A stretch of DNA of 64,000 nt from Hirschia baltica ATCC 49814 (GTDB taxonomy: Bacteria; Pseudomonadota; Alphaproteobacteria; Caulobacterales; Hyphomonadaceae). The notes beneath the pieces were generated by a model that was given only the letters and a program-made list of their open reading frames with translations, was not told the origin of the DNA and did no database searches. The first letter of the stretch is position 1. Each line of letters starts with the position of its first letter. Positions 18,016-25,786 of the stretch are shown piece by piece. The stretch spans positions 1-64,000 of the forward strand of contig NC_012983.1 of NCBI RefSeq assembly GCF_000023785.1, written 5' to 3'. Both the position numbers and the translations under genes were made by a program.

Positions 18016-19956
18016 ATGAAATATAGACCGGAAATTGATGGGCTGCGCACCATAGCTGTTCTACCAGTTCTATTTTATCATTTCGGAATGACGACTTTTT
18101 CAGGTGGTTTTACCGGCGTCGATATTTTCTTTGTGATTTCCGGCTTTCTGATCACATCCATCATCACTGCAGAAATCGACAAGAAGACTTTCACATTCGC
18201 CAATTTTTATCGCAGGCGCGCCCTTAGAATTTTGCCGCCCCTCGCGCTTGTGGTTGTGGCAACATTCATCGCAGCATGGATGTTTATGCTGCCTGCCGAA
18301 GTAGAAGAATTGGGACGCACAACAATTGCGACGTCACTCTTTGGCAGCAATATCTATTTCTTTAAAGCCTATAGTTATTTCTCGGTATTGGCCGAATCTA
18401 ACCCGCTTCTTCACACATGGTCATTGGCTGTTGAAGAACAATTTTATTTTGTGACGCCAATTATCTTATGGTTGATATGCTTTATAAAACCATTGGCAAA
18501 ATACCGCGCCCATATCATCGCTTTAGGCGTGATTTTTTCCTTCGGGCTGAGCCAATGGCTACTCACAAAATCATCTGAAGCTGCTTTCTATCTCCTGCCC
18601 TCTCGCTTTTGGGAATTGGGTGTCGGATCTTTAATAGCTTTATATGGTTTTGATAAAAGCATGCCTGATAAATTGAAAAATTATGCTGGTATTCTGGGGG
18701 CTGGTCTTCTGGCTTACTCCATCTTCATGCTTGATAAGGATGATGTATTTCCCGGGTTGAATGCGATTTATGCCGTTGCGGGTACAGCTCTCATCATTTT
18801 AGCAGGATTGCAATCGTGGACAGGTTTAGTCTTAAGCCAAAAGCCTTTCGTCTTTATCGGTAAAATCTCATATTCCTTATATCTGTGGCATTGGCCTTTG
18901 CTGATTTTCTACAAGATCGTTTTTCTTAAAACCCATTTGAGCCTAACAGATAGTCTACTTCTGACATGCCTATCTATTGTGATTGCGTATCTATCTTGGA
19001 AATTTTGGGAACAGCCTTTCCGAAAACTGCGCGCTGTTTCGTCATTTCAAACACTCTCTGTGACGACAATCGGCCTCATCGCAACTGTGTGTATCTCTGT
19101 ATCTATTTTGAGCATTGAAGGTCGCTGGCGTAAATTTGATCCGGAGATTCATGCGCTCACTGAACTGACTATCAATTATTCCAGTACAGATGAAAATCGC
19201 TATCAATTCACCCCTCGGGGTAAAGATTGCTTTATCACGACTGCGACAGCGGCAGGAGGCAAAGGCTATAATGTTGATGCTTGCCTTTCAGCACAGAGCA
19301 ATAAACAACCGCTTATTTTTTTAGGAGATAGTCATAGTGCGCATTTGACAGGTCCGCTTCAAGACGCACTGACGGACTATGAAGTGCTGCCGCTGCAAGC
19401 ATCGGGTTGCCTTCCCTTATGGCCACTAAAGGGTGAAGCAAGATGTACGGATTTATTTCAAAAAGCCCTCACAGACTATATTCCAGAATTGGAAAAACCT
19501 GTTGTGGTTGTCTCTGCACGCTGGACTGCATGGGGCGCTACGCCAGACGCTTCATATGAAACAAAATTACACAATCTTATCGAAAAACTGAATGAAGCAG
19601 GTGCTAGCAAGGTGATCATTTTGGGGCCAACGTTGGAATATACCACCAACCTACCCCTTCTGATGGCTCGTTCTAAATTGGTAGGCAAAACCAATATGAC
19701 TGCTTTCATCAATCAGGATATTTATGCATTCGATGAAATGATGAGCGCATTGAATAAAACAGATTCTCACGCGGCATCTTATATATCACTTGTAGATGCA
19801 TTGTGTGAGCGCAACAATTGCGACAGCGATAAACCTCTTCTATTTGATGACAATCACCTCACACTAGAATCTGCTCACAAAGTAGCCCAGATTGTGAGCG
19901 AACAGATGCAGAATATACGCACGTCTGAAATGACAGTGCCTATGAATAAGTCTTGA
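18016..19956 (+). CDS. OafA/YrhL-type O-acyltransferase with SGNH domain
   Basis: A 646-residue paralogue of the enzyme at 13967-15943, with the same architecture: an acyltransferase-3 membrane domain (RPEIDGLRTIAVLPVLFYH, GGFTGVDIFFVISGFLIT, HTWSLAVEEQFYFVTP) followed by a periplasmic SGNH domain with FLGDSHSAHLTGPL and the DDNHLTLESAH catalytic Asp/His. The substrate is probably a surface polysaccharide or peptidoglycan-linked sugar. The two copies are clearly divergent, so they are unlikely to be a recent duplication and may modify different positions. Confidence 0.94.
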   Translation: MKYRPEIDGLRTIAVLPVLFYHFGMTTFSGGFTGVDIFFVISGFLITSIITAEIDKKTFTFANFYRRRALRILPPLALVVVATFIAAWMFMLPAEVEELGRTTIATSLFGSNIYFFKAYSYFSVLAESNPLLHTWSLAVEEQFYFVTPIILWLICFIKPLAKYRAHIIALGVIFSFGLSQWLLTKSSEAAFYLLPSRFWELGVGSLIALYGFDKSMPDKLKNYAGILGAGLLAYSIFMLDKDDVFPGLNAIYAVAGTALIILAGLQSWTGLVLSQKPFVFIGKISYSLYLWHWPLLIFYKIVFLKTHLSLTDSLLLTCLSIVIAYLSWKFWEQPFRKLRAVSSFQTLSVTTIGLIATVCISVSILSIEGRWRKFDPEIHALTELTINYSSTDENRYQFTPRGKDCFITTATAAGGKGYNVDACLSAQSNKQPLIFLGDSHSAHLTGPLQDALTDYEVLPLQASGCLPLWPLKGEARCTDLFQKALTDYIPELEKPVVVVSARWTAWGATPDASYETKLHNLIEKLNEAGASKVIILGPTLEYTTNLPLLMARSKLVGKTNMTAFINQDIYAFDEMMSALNKTDSHAASYISLVDALCERNNCDSDKPLLFDDNHLTLESAHKVAQIVSEQMQNIRTSEMTVPMNKS

Positions 19957-20026
19957 TGTTTCAAGTTTTAGTTTTTCGTAGAAATGGCATATAAAAACAA
20001 TTGTTTAAAAGCTATTTTCATACTTT

Positions 20027-20161
20027 TTATGCCTGTTTGTTTCTTCGGCATTTTTCTGAACAATAAACCACATCATTCCAGACTTTCTCCCATTTTTTGC
20101 GCCAATTGAATGGGCGTTTGCAAACAGGACAAATCTTTGTTGGGAGATCCGATTTCTTCAC
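20027..20161 (-). CDS. DUF2256 zinc-ribbon-like mini protein
   Basis: A 44-residue protein with a GTG start. The translation contains KSDLPTKICPVCKRPFNWRK, then KKWEKVWNDVVYCSEKCRR, the full DUF2256 signature with four Cys in two pairs (CPVC and CSEKC) likely to hold one zinc. It starts 8 bp after the stop of the HAD-like gene with GGGGG as ribosome site, so the two are probably co-transcribed. DUF2256 proteins of other bacteria are often near cryptochrome/photolyase genes, but none is seen here. The function is unknown. Its small size makes it easy to overlook. Confidence 0.85.
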   Translation of the reverse strand: MKKSDLPTKICPVCKRPFNWRKKWEKVWNDVVYCSEKCRRNKQA

Positions 20162-20169
20162 GATACCCC

Positions 20170-20811
20170 CTATTTGCGTGGCACTATTTCCTGCACCTCG
20201 ACTTTTGAACCATCTTCTCGGGTCAGGCTGTAAGATTGTGCCGGAGCGTTAAATCCATAGCCTTTGAGTGCGGCTTTCCAGACAGCGTAATCCTGGGTGC
20301 TGTTTCCAGCATAATAAAAACCCTGCGGACAGTTTTCTGTCAGGAAATTCGCTTTGTTCTGTGAGGTCAGGTTGATTGCGTCTTTGACGCTAGCGCTCTC
20401 AGGACCTTCTGTGCCTTTTATGCGATCAAACTTGCCAATATAGGTGGCTAATTCTGCAGCCATTTCATCTACCATGAGCTGATCAGAGCCAGACACGAGC
20501 CACACCTGCCCGCCCTTTTTCTTATGATCCTGCATTAACCGAATAGCTTTGGGTTCAGTCACTAATTTGCGCGGGTCAAAATAATCCCCCACCTGACGCA
20601 CAAGCCAACGTTTGGCGTGTGGCCTATTGGTGAGCATTTTATAGCCCGCAACCGGCAATAAATATGGCTTGTATTTCGCGCACAATTTAAACAGCTCGGC
20701 TGTGGTGTCTGTGTAGATGAGCGTGCCATCCAAATCCATTGCGAGCACGGGCAAATCAGGGTCTGGCGCTGTACCGAGAAGAAGTTCGTCAGTTGGTGTC
20801 GGGTTGGTCAT
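20170..20811 (-). CDS. HAD-superfamily phosphatase-like protein
   Basis: A 213-residue haloacid-dehalogenase-fold protein with the four HAD motifs: AMDLDGTL (nucleophile Asp26 and acid/base Asp28), WLVSGSDQ (motif II), a Lys in the FDRIKGTE region, and YYAGNSTQDYAVWKAA (motif IV). The helical cap after motif I (FKLCAKYKPYLLPVAGYKML) resembles the HAD domain found N-terminal to UbiA-type prenyltransferases, but no prenyltransferase follows here. The substrate is unknown. It is followed after 8 bp by the DUF2256 gene. Confidence 0.82.
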   Translation of the reverse strand: MTNPTPTDELLLGTAPDPDLPVLAMDLDGTLIYTDTTAELFKLCAKYKPYLLPVAGYKMLTNRPHAKRWLVRQVGDYFDPRKLVTEPKAIRLMQDHKKKGGQVWLVSGSDQLMVDEMAAELATYIGKFDRIKGTEGPESASVKDAINLTSQNKANFLTENCPQGFYYAGNSTQDYAVWKAALKGYGFNAPAQSYSLTREDGSKVEVQEIVPRK

Positions 20812-20900
20812 GAAAACTGCTTATTATTGTTCGTCTGCGAGTACCAGTCTTAAATTGCCACCTCCCTCAATAATCTAATTGGACCATCGTTGAGATACAC

Positions 20901-21632
20901 CTAATTGGAGACATGTAACTTATCGCCGATAACAAACCGGATGCCTGAGTGAAAGTTATCATCAATTTGTTGCGCACAAGTATCAAAATCGTCTGCACAG
21001 ACTTTTCCTGTAAATTCTAGCCAGTAAAAGCTTTTCAATTCTTCACTCGTTGGTAGCCAAATAGTATTTTCAAACTGCATCTTAACGACCGGACAGGCAT
21101 TCTGATCCAGCCGTACTAAGGAATAGTTTTGACCAAGCCTTTTTAGTGTCTCTTTCCAAAAATCTGGATTTACATTTGAATTGAGATGCAATGACCGAAG
21201 TTCTTGGGCATCACGAAAAGGACAATTGCTGATATCTGTTGATATTTGAGCAATTACGGTTTCCTGTATTATCCGAGCGTTCCAATGAAACCCAATAAAT
21301 GGTGAGTTCTTTAGGTGCAAAGTGCGCCCATCTCCCTGAGCAAAGGGTAAAATGTATTCAGCACAAGCCGATACACAAACTTCACCTATTTCTATGTTCA
21401 GTTCATTTTCTGCAACCAAGCCGATTAGTTCCGCTGCGCTGCTGGGAAGTCCCCCAGAAGACGATATTAGAACAGTCTCCACATCCTCTGGCATTTCTTC
21501 AAGTAGACCAACCATCGCTGAATCTATTTTGCCAAATAGTTTTAGCACTCTTTGGTTATCTTCAGCTAAGCTCAAACCACTTGAAGCAATGGCGAGTAAT
21601 GCTAAATAAATGAACCGGAATGAACAATACAT
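20901..21632 (-). CDS. Periplasmic ClpP/crotonase-fold serine hydrolase-like protein (COG3904-like)
   Basis: A 243-residue exported protein with a signal peptide (FIYLALLAIASSGLSLAE). The core is ClpP-like: VLISSSGGLPSSAAELI matches the oxyanion-hole glycine loop, VCVSACAEYILP carries the presumed nucleophile Ser88, and IGFHWN gives a His (about 116) in the place of the catalytic His. It lies 3 bp downstream of the repA stop, so it may be co-transcribed with the replication gene, which is an odd partner. The substrate is unknown. Confidence 0.65.
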   Translation of the reverse strand: MYCSFRFIYLALLAIASSGLSLAEDNQRVLKLFGKIDSAMVGLLEEMPEDVETVLISSSGGLPSSAAELIGLVAENELNIEIGEVCVSACAEYILPFAQGDGRTLHLKNSPFIGFHWNARIIQETVIAQISTDISNCPFRDAQELRSLHLNSNVNPDFWKETLKRLGQNYSLVRLDQNACPVVKMQFENTIWLPTSEELKSFYWLEFTGKVCADDFDTCAQQIDDNFHSGIRFVIGDKLHVSN

Positions 21633-21634
21633 CC

Positions 21635-22939
21635 CTATTCTGGTTTACCTCTGGTTTTAAACCAGTTTTTGCAAAATCCGATAAAGGCAGCGTCGGGTTT
21701 GCGCGGGACGAGGTCGATGGCGCTTTCAGGGTCAGCCCCGATCAAGGCGGATTGGGCGCGTTTGCCAATCCATGTGCGCCATTCATCCTCGATGAAATAT
21801 ATATCCCAGCCCGGCGCTTCTTTTTTGGCGGCATCATAGCCATCAGCTGAGATCTGCATACGGCGTAGTTGGCTGGCAATCTGGCGGCCTAATTCCTGAC
21901 CACTGCCCTCTTCGCTTGAGCTTTGGAGATCATTTTTCTTGGCGCGACCCGTCGCTATTTTGTTGGAAGCGGAATGGCTATCGAGGAAATCCTGACGCGA
22001 TGTGGCGTGGAGAATATCGTTTTCGATATAGACATCATAATCTGGCAGATGGTTATCATTGACCACCTCGTGCAGCTTGCGGCGAAACTCGCGGCGTGTG
22101 GCTTGTGATCCTGATTTGCGGTGAAGCTTATCCACCCCAATCGACCAACCATCCTGTTGGCCGCAATGCTTTCTGATAATCTCGTAAACGCGGCGTTCAA
22201 TCGGCCGGCGCAAACGCCAATAATCACGGTGGAGTGTCAACACTTCGTCGGCGCGAATAGCTTCCATTGTCCAATCTGAAATCGTGACTTCCAGACGTTC
22301 AGGCCGCAAACCACCCTTTGGTGTGCGACGTGTCTTCATTTTTACGCGTTCAAACAGACCAAACCATTCATCATGTTCAAATCCACCCGTTTTCACATTT
22401 GTGCGGTAACGTGTGCCTTCTAGCCGCTCAATGGAATCCACCAATGCCTCATAATCCCTGCCCCCTGTCGGGCGGTTTGTGTAAGACAAGAAGTGATATG
22501 GATCTATCACAATGGTTTTAGGTGTTTTGCCTGATCTCTGCTTTTCGCGCATGATGTGGGAAATAGCATATATGAGCAGGTCTTTGTCATAGATTGTCGG
22601 CAAGCCTTTGATACTGGGACGAAATTCTATCCAGCGACCATCATGTTCAAAACGACGTGGATTCCGGTCTGGCTTTTTAGTCAGCGAATAAAATGGATAT
22701 TCCAAACTCGCCATATCGCTTTTTAAAACAATATCGACCAACTCACACACGAACAAATCTCCCATGGGATAGCGCTCAGGCAATAAGGGAGAATGTTTTG
22801 GGTTTGGATCTAACATTTCGTCAAACAAGGGTCCGGGATCTTGCGGCGACAGCACTTCACCAGAAACTGAGCCAGAGTCCGCCTCATCATTAAGGCCCTC
22901 TTCTTCTACCGTTTTGTGCGTCGCTGTGGATTTCACCAT
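21635..22939 (-). CDS. repA: Plasmid replication initiator protein RepA (RPA family)
   Basis: A protein of about 434 residues matching the 'replication initiator protein A' family of alphaproteobacterial plasmids. Typical parts are the N-terminal region with RYPMGDLFVCELVDIVLK and SLEYPFYSLTKKPDRN, the YDKDLLIYAISHIM segment, DPYHFLSYTNRPTGGRDYE, and the LRRPIERRVYEIIRKHCGQQ winged-helix portion that should bind iterons. It is followed upstream by 1.27 kb of non-coding DNA packed with iterons, the usual arrangement for such a replicon. The start is given as the ATG at 22939; a TTG at 22951 four codons upstream is possible, with an AGGATAAGG ribosome site between the two choices. Expression is probably autoregulated by binding to the iterons. 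Confidence 0.88.
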   Translation of the reverse strand: MVKSTATHKTVEEEGLNDEADSGSVSGEVLSPQDPGPLFDEMLDPNPKHSPLLPERYPMGDLFVCELVDIVLKSDMASLEYPFYSLTKKPDRNPRRFEHDGRWIEFRPSIKGLPTIYDKDLLIYAISHIMREKQRSGKTPKTIVIDPYHFLSYTNRPTGGRDYEALVDSIERLEGTRYRTNVKTGGFEHDEWFGLFERVKMKTRRTPKGGLRPERLEVTISDWTMEAIRADEVLTLHRDYWRLRRPIERRVYEIIRKHCGQQDGWSIGVDKLHRKSGSQATRREFRRKLHEVVNDNHLPDYDVYIENDILHATSRQDFLDSHSASNKIATGRAKKNDLQSSSEEGSGQELGRQIASQLRRMQISADGYDAAKKEAPGWDIYFIEDEWRTWIGKRAQSALIGADPESAIDLVPRKPDAAFIGFCKNWFKTRGKPE

Positions 22940-23010
22940 GGGTAAGTGCAAACCTTATCCTACAAATTTTCAGTCAGAATCATCGAAAAGCGTGTGTCTT
23001 GTGTCGGGAA

Positions 23011-24145
23011 TTAGACACGTTCATTGGCTGCATGTCCAATGATTTATCCTTAACAAACGCCGTATGTGGGCCAAATCCCCTGTAAATACGGGCAATTCTT
23101 GAAAATCGGTGATGTAGGATATCTTTGTTTTCATAGAATCATCACTATCCACATGATTCTCGGGAATCAGACACGTTTTCTTGTGGGATAAGTTTTTTTG
23201 TTGGGGAACAGACACGCTTTACCCGCCTCCAAACACAGAGAAAGGCCGTCAAAAGGACTCAAAAAATGTAATTCTGGCGAACAGACACGCTTAAACTGGC
23301 GATTAGACACGGTATTTTGAAAAAATGGGGATTAGACACGGTCTTAAAACCTGCAAAACCCAGTTTTTGGCGATTAGACACGGTCTAGGAAATTAACGAT
23401 TTCAACGCCCCGTAAATGATATTCAGAAATTGGCGAACGGACACGTTTTTGTGGGGTTTAGACACATATAATTGGCGAACAGACACAGCGTGTCCAATAG
23501 CCTGCTGTAAAAACAAGAGCTTACAGCCGAATTTAGACCCTTAACACTATATCTAACACATATTTAAACACTTAAAGGATTTTAGCAGCATCTCACAAAC
23601 TTAAAATTTGCTCGAAAATTAAGACTTTTCGTCAATAATTAGGAAAAAGACAAACCACGACCATCCAAACGTGGCTGTTTCCCTCTCACAATCCAAAAAA
23701 CAATCTAAACTTCCAATACACACATCAAACTTCAAATGACCCAATTAAACACTTACCTTTCACGATATTTTGTGTTGGACCTAAGTTAAATTTGCATCTA
23801 GGGAAAGTTTGGTTTTAACGGCGCTGTGAGCCTGCGTGAGAGCCGTTTTCGTTTCAGCTGCCCCTGCACATAAATAGCCTAAAATAGCTCTCCAGCCCCT
23901 CGGAAAAACGATTTTTCCCTAAAGGATATTTGAATGCTTAAGCCAAGCAAACATGCCTTTGCGAAAACGTGTGTCATTCCCAAATAAATTAATATTATCA
24001 GTGTTTAAACGAGATGTGTCTGTTCGCCAGAATGGGGATTAGACACACTTCGTTTAAACAAAACAACAGAATATGAAATCAAATTTTTTCAACAGGGTTC
24101 AAGAATATCCAAAGCTATGGAGAATGATTTTGGCGAATAGACACG
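23011..24145. repeat. RepA iterons: 13 copies of NNAGACACG/A
   Basis: Nine-base cores start at 23011, 23167, 23208, 23281, 23303, 23332, 23374, 23437, 23458, 23479, 24039 and 24137 on the plus strand, and one lies reversed at 24015. Two flavours alternate: TGGCGAACAGACACG and GGGGATTAGACACGG (one core is ACGGACACG). From 23332 to 23479 the distances are 42, 63, 21 and 21, all multiples of 21 bp or two helix turns, so RepA would bind on one face of the DNA. These are the probable RepA binding sites for initiation and copy-number control. Confidence 0.85.
24003..24059. repeat. Inverted repeat with two opposed iterons
   Basis: Outer arms GTTTAAACGA (24003-24012) and TCGTTTAAAC (24050-24059) enclose two iteron cores facing each other (24015-24023 reversed, 24039-24047 direct). 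The match over 21 bp per arm is nearly complete. Opposed iterons are typical of RepA-dimer operators, but this copy is over 1 kb from repA and near the par operon end. Confidence 0.75.
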
Positions 24146-24211
24146 CTCCTTCCTCCAATCTCTTGACTGGAAGATTGAACGTTCAATTTTCATTTGGTTT
24201 AGAGGTTTTGC

Positions 24212-24772
24212 CTATCTGACAAAGCGTGTGCGACCTTCGGCATGAAGACGCGCATTAATAGCTCCAAAAACATAAGTCGTAACATCGACATGGTTTTCAA
24301 GCGCAACAAGCTTGAGGAAATGGCGTGATGTTTCGCTGATGCGGAAATTAAGCTGAACCTGCTTGCCCTTTCCTTTTATATTCAGGCGCGCATTGTCATG
24401 TTCGTCGATAAAACCTTTGATCCGGCGCTGATATTCACCAAAAGGTGTCGCTTTTTCTTGGCCCAATTCTTGTGCAATACCATCTCTAGCCTCTTTAAGG
24501 CTTTGATATTCGCGTTGTTCAGGATGTTTGACATCAAAAGCTGCTTTTAAATCAGCTGGCGACACACTTGGTCCCATGCTTGTATTTTCATCAATTTCTG
24601 GCGCAGGTCTTTGCGTCGCTTGATATCCGGTTAGCGGTGTTTGGTTGTCTTGTTCACCTGCTGAAGCAGGTTGAGCAGCTGCATTGGCCCCTACTCGCGA
24701 TGCATTTGTGGGCGCAGTATTCCCAGCTTCTTTGCCGCGAATATTTGGTTCTAAGCCTTTGAGAAAACTCAT
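24212..24772 (-). CDS. Ribbon-helix-helix partition protein (ParB/ParG-like)
   Basis: A 186-residue protein starting MSFLKGLEPNIRG. Its start ATG overlaps the parA stop as ATGA, so the two are translationally coupled. Residues ~15-75 are Ala/Pro/Gln/Thr-rich and probably disordered. The C-terminal ~45 residues (VQLNFRISETSRHFLKLVAL then VDVTTYVFGAINARLH) look like a ribbon-helix-helix DNA-binding fold. This is the layout of type Ib partition systems, where a small RHH protein binds the centromere and its flexible tail stimulates ParA. A start further upstream at 24823 would run deep into parA and is unlikely. Confidence 0.72.
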   Translation of the reverse strand: MSFLKGLEPNIRGKEAGNTAPTNASRVGANAAAQPASAGEQDNQTPLTGYQATQRPAPEIDENTSMGPSVSPADLKAAFDVKHPEQREYQSLKEARDGIAQELGQEKATPFGEYQRRIKGFIDEHDNARLNIKGKGKQVQLNFRISETSRHFLKLVALENHVDVTTYVFGAINARLHAEGRTRFVR

Positions 24773-25434
24773 GCTGCATTCCCCCGCATAGCTCTTGTTT
24801 GTTCTAAACGTTGGCTCACCCATGCCCAGAGATCGCGGATCTCTTTGGCCGCTTGCGTGCGAGAATGTTCAAGCAATGGTGAAGAGCCAGCGGCAGCAGC
24901 TTCCATGAACTGAACGCGGTCATGGATAATAACTGGAGCCACTGGGTATGAGCATTTTACTTCGACAAACTGACGCGCATCATCAGCGAGTTCTTTCATT
25001 TCTTTTGGCACGCGATTGATAACCACAGCGCCAGGTGTGTTCACTGTTGCAGCAATCGCGATTGTCGCTTCAATGGCTTCAAGATCATAGGCTTGCGGCT
25101 GTGTTGGGATCAAAACGAGGTCGACTTCATTGACGATCAGAAAACTTTCTTGACCAATATTTGGCGGCATATCGTAAATAATGAGGTCCCTTCCCTCATT
25201 TTTTGCAGCTCTTAGCAGCTGTGGAAGCCGATTTAATGTCGCTGCAATGGTCGCTGGTTCGCCATCTAAGCCCTGTTGTGTGCGCTTATCGAATTGATTC
25301 AGGCTCGTCATTTGCGGGTCTAAGTCGAAAATGGCGACTTTTCTTCCCGACTCATGAGCCGCAAATGCAAGATTCTGTGCCAACATTGTCTTGCCTGCAC
25401 CGCCCTTTTGGCTCGCTATTGCTATCAATTGCAT
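24769..25434 (-). CDS. parA: Partition ATPase ParA
   Basis: A Walker-type partition ATPase of about 221 residues, short and without an N-terminal helix-turn-helix, as in type Ib systems. Motifs are the deviant Walker A QKGGAGKT with its signature Lys, Walker A' FDLDPQMTSL, and Walker B LIIYDMPPNIGQES. It moves plasmid copies along the nucleoid together with the RHH protein encoded just after it. The start at 25434 is preferred because AAGGAA lies 7 nt upstream of it; the alternative ATG at 25440 abuts the ribosome site. It is divergent from a membrane-protein gene. Confidence 0.92.
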   Translation of the reverse strand: MQLIAIASQKGGAGKTMLAQNLAFAAHESGRKVAIFDLDPQMTSLNQFDKRTQQGLDGEPATIAATLNRLPQLLRAAKNEGRDLIIYDMPPNIGQESFLIVNEVDLVLIPTQPQAYDLEAIEATIAIAATVNTPGAVVINRVPKEMKELADDARQFVEVKCSYPVAPVIIHDRVQFMEAAAAGSSPLLEHSRTQAAKEIRDLWAWVSQRLEQTRAMRGNAA

Positions 25435-25786
25435 GCGCATTTCCTTAAACCCTCAACAATTTTCCTAAGAAGTACAATGGATAGGTTTCTATTTTGCTAA
25501 CTTGCCAGCTTTCTAGAATGCTAGCAGTATCGCGCTCTAGCTATATAGATGTCTGGATATCTAACATGCGAGCATGACATACATATAGAGATACATAAGT
25601 ATATTGGTGTAGCTGTATATACGCATATACATATAGGGTTCTACATAGACACACATATATAGTGATAGTTTCCTGATTTTATGGGGATGCTTAACTTGGC
25701 CTTAAGCTCGTCGCTCTAATTATGGGCTTCATATTCGCAAATGAGGGCAGCCTCTAACTGCGTAGAGTACGAAGAGAGCCGGTGAG
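25435..25786. other. Probable centromere/promoter region upstream of parA
   Basis: A 352 bp AT-rich gap. From 25513 it has CTAG-containing words (CTAGAA, CTAGCA, CTAGCT). From 25581 there are imperfect copies of ACATATAG (25581-25588, 25629-25636, and ACATATATAG at 25653), spaced 48 and 24 bp, mixed with GATACATA and TCTACATA. Type Ib parS sites lie upstream of parA and consist of short direct repeats, so this is the best place for the centromere and for autoregulation. No gene is seen in it. Confidence 0.5.

Larger units (their letters stand above)
22940..24211. other. Origin of replication region (1.27 kb non-coding)
   Basis: No credible gene lies here. It holds 13 iterons, an AT-rich stretch (about 23520-23800) suitable for opening, a near-DnaA box CTATCCACA (23145-23153, one mismatch to TTATCCACA), and a large inverted repeat at 24003-24059. 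It lies directly upstream of repA, as in iteron-controlled plasmid origins. The exact unwinding site cannot be told from sequence. Confidence 0.8.

Noticed and set aside
23021-23215. 64-codon open frame on the minus strand within the origin
   Set aside because: It overlaps iterons, has no ribosome site, and its composition is unlike the neighbouring genes.
25561-25670. Possible CRISPR-like array of ACATATAG words
   Set aside because: The repeats are far too short and imperfect, with no regular spacers; a partition site or promoter is more likely.
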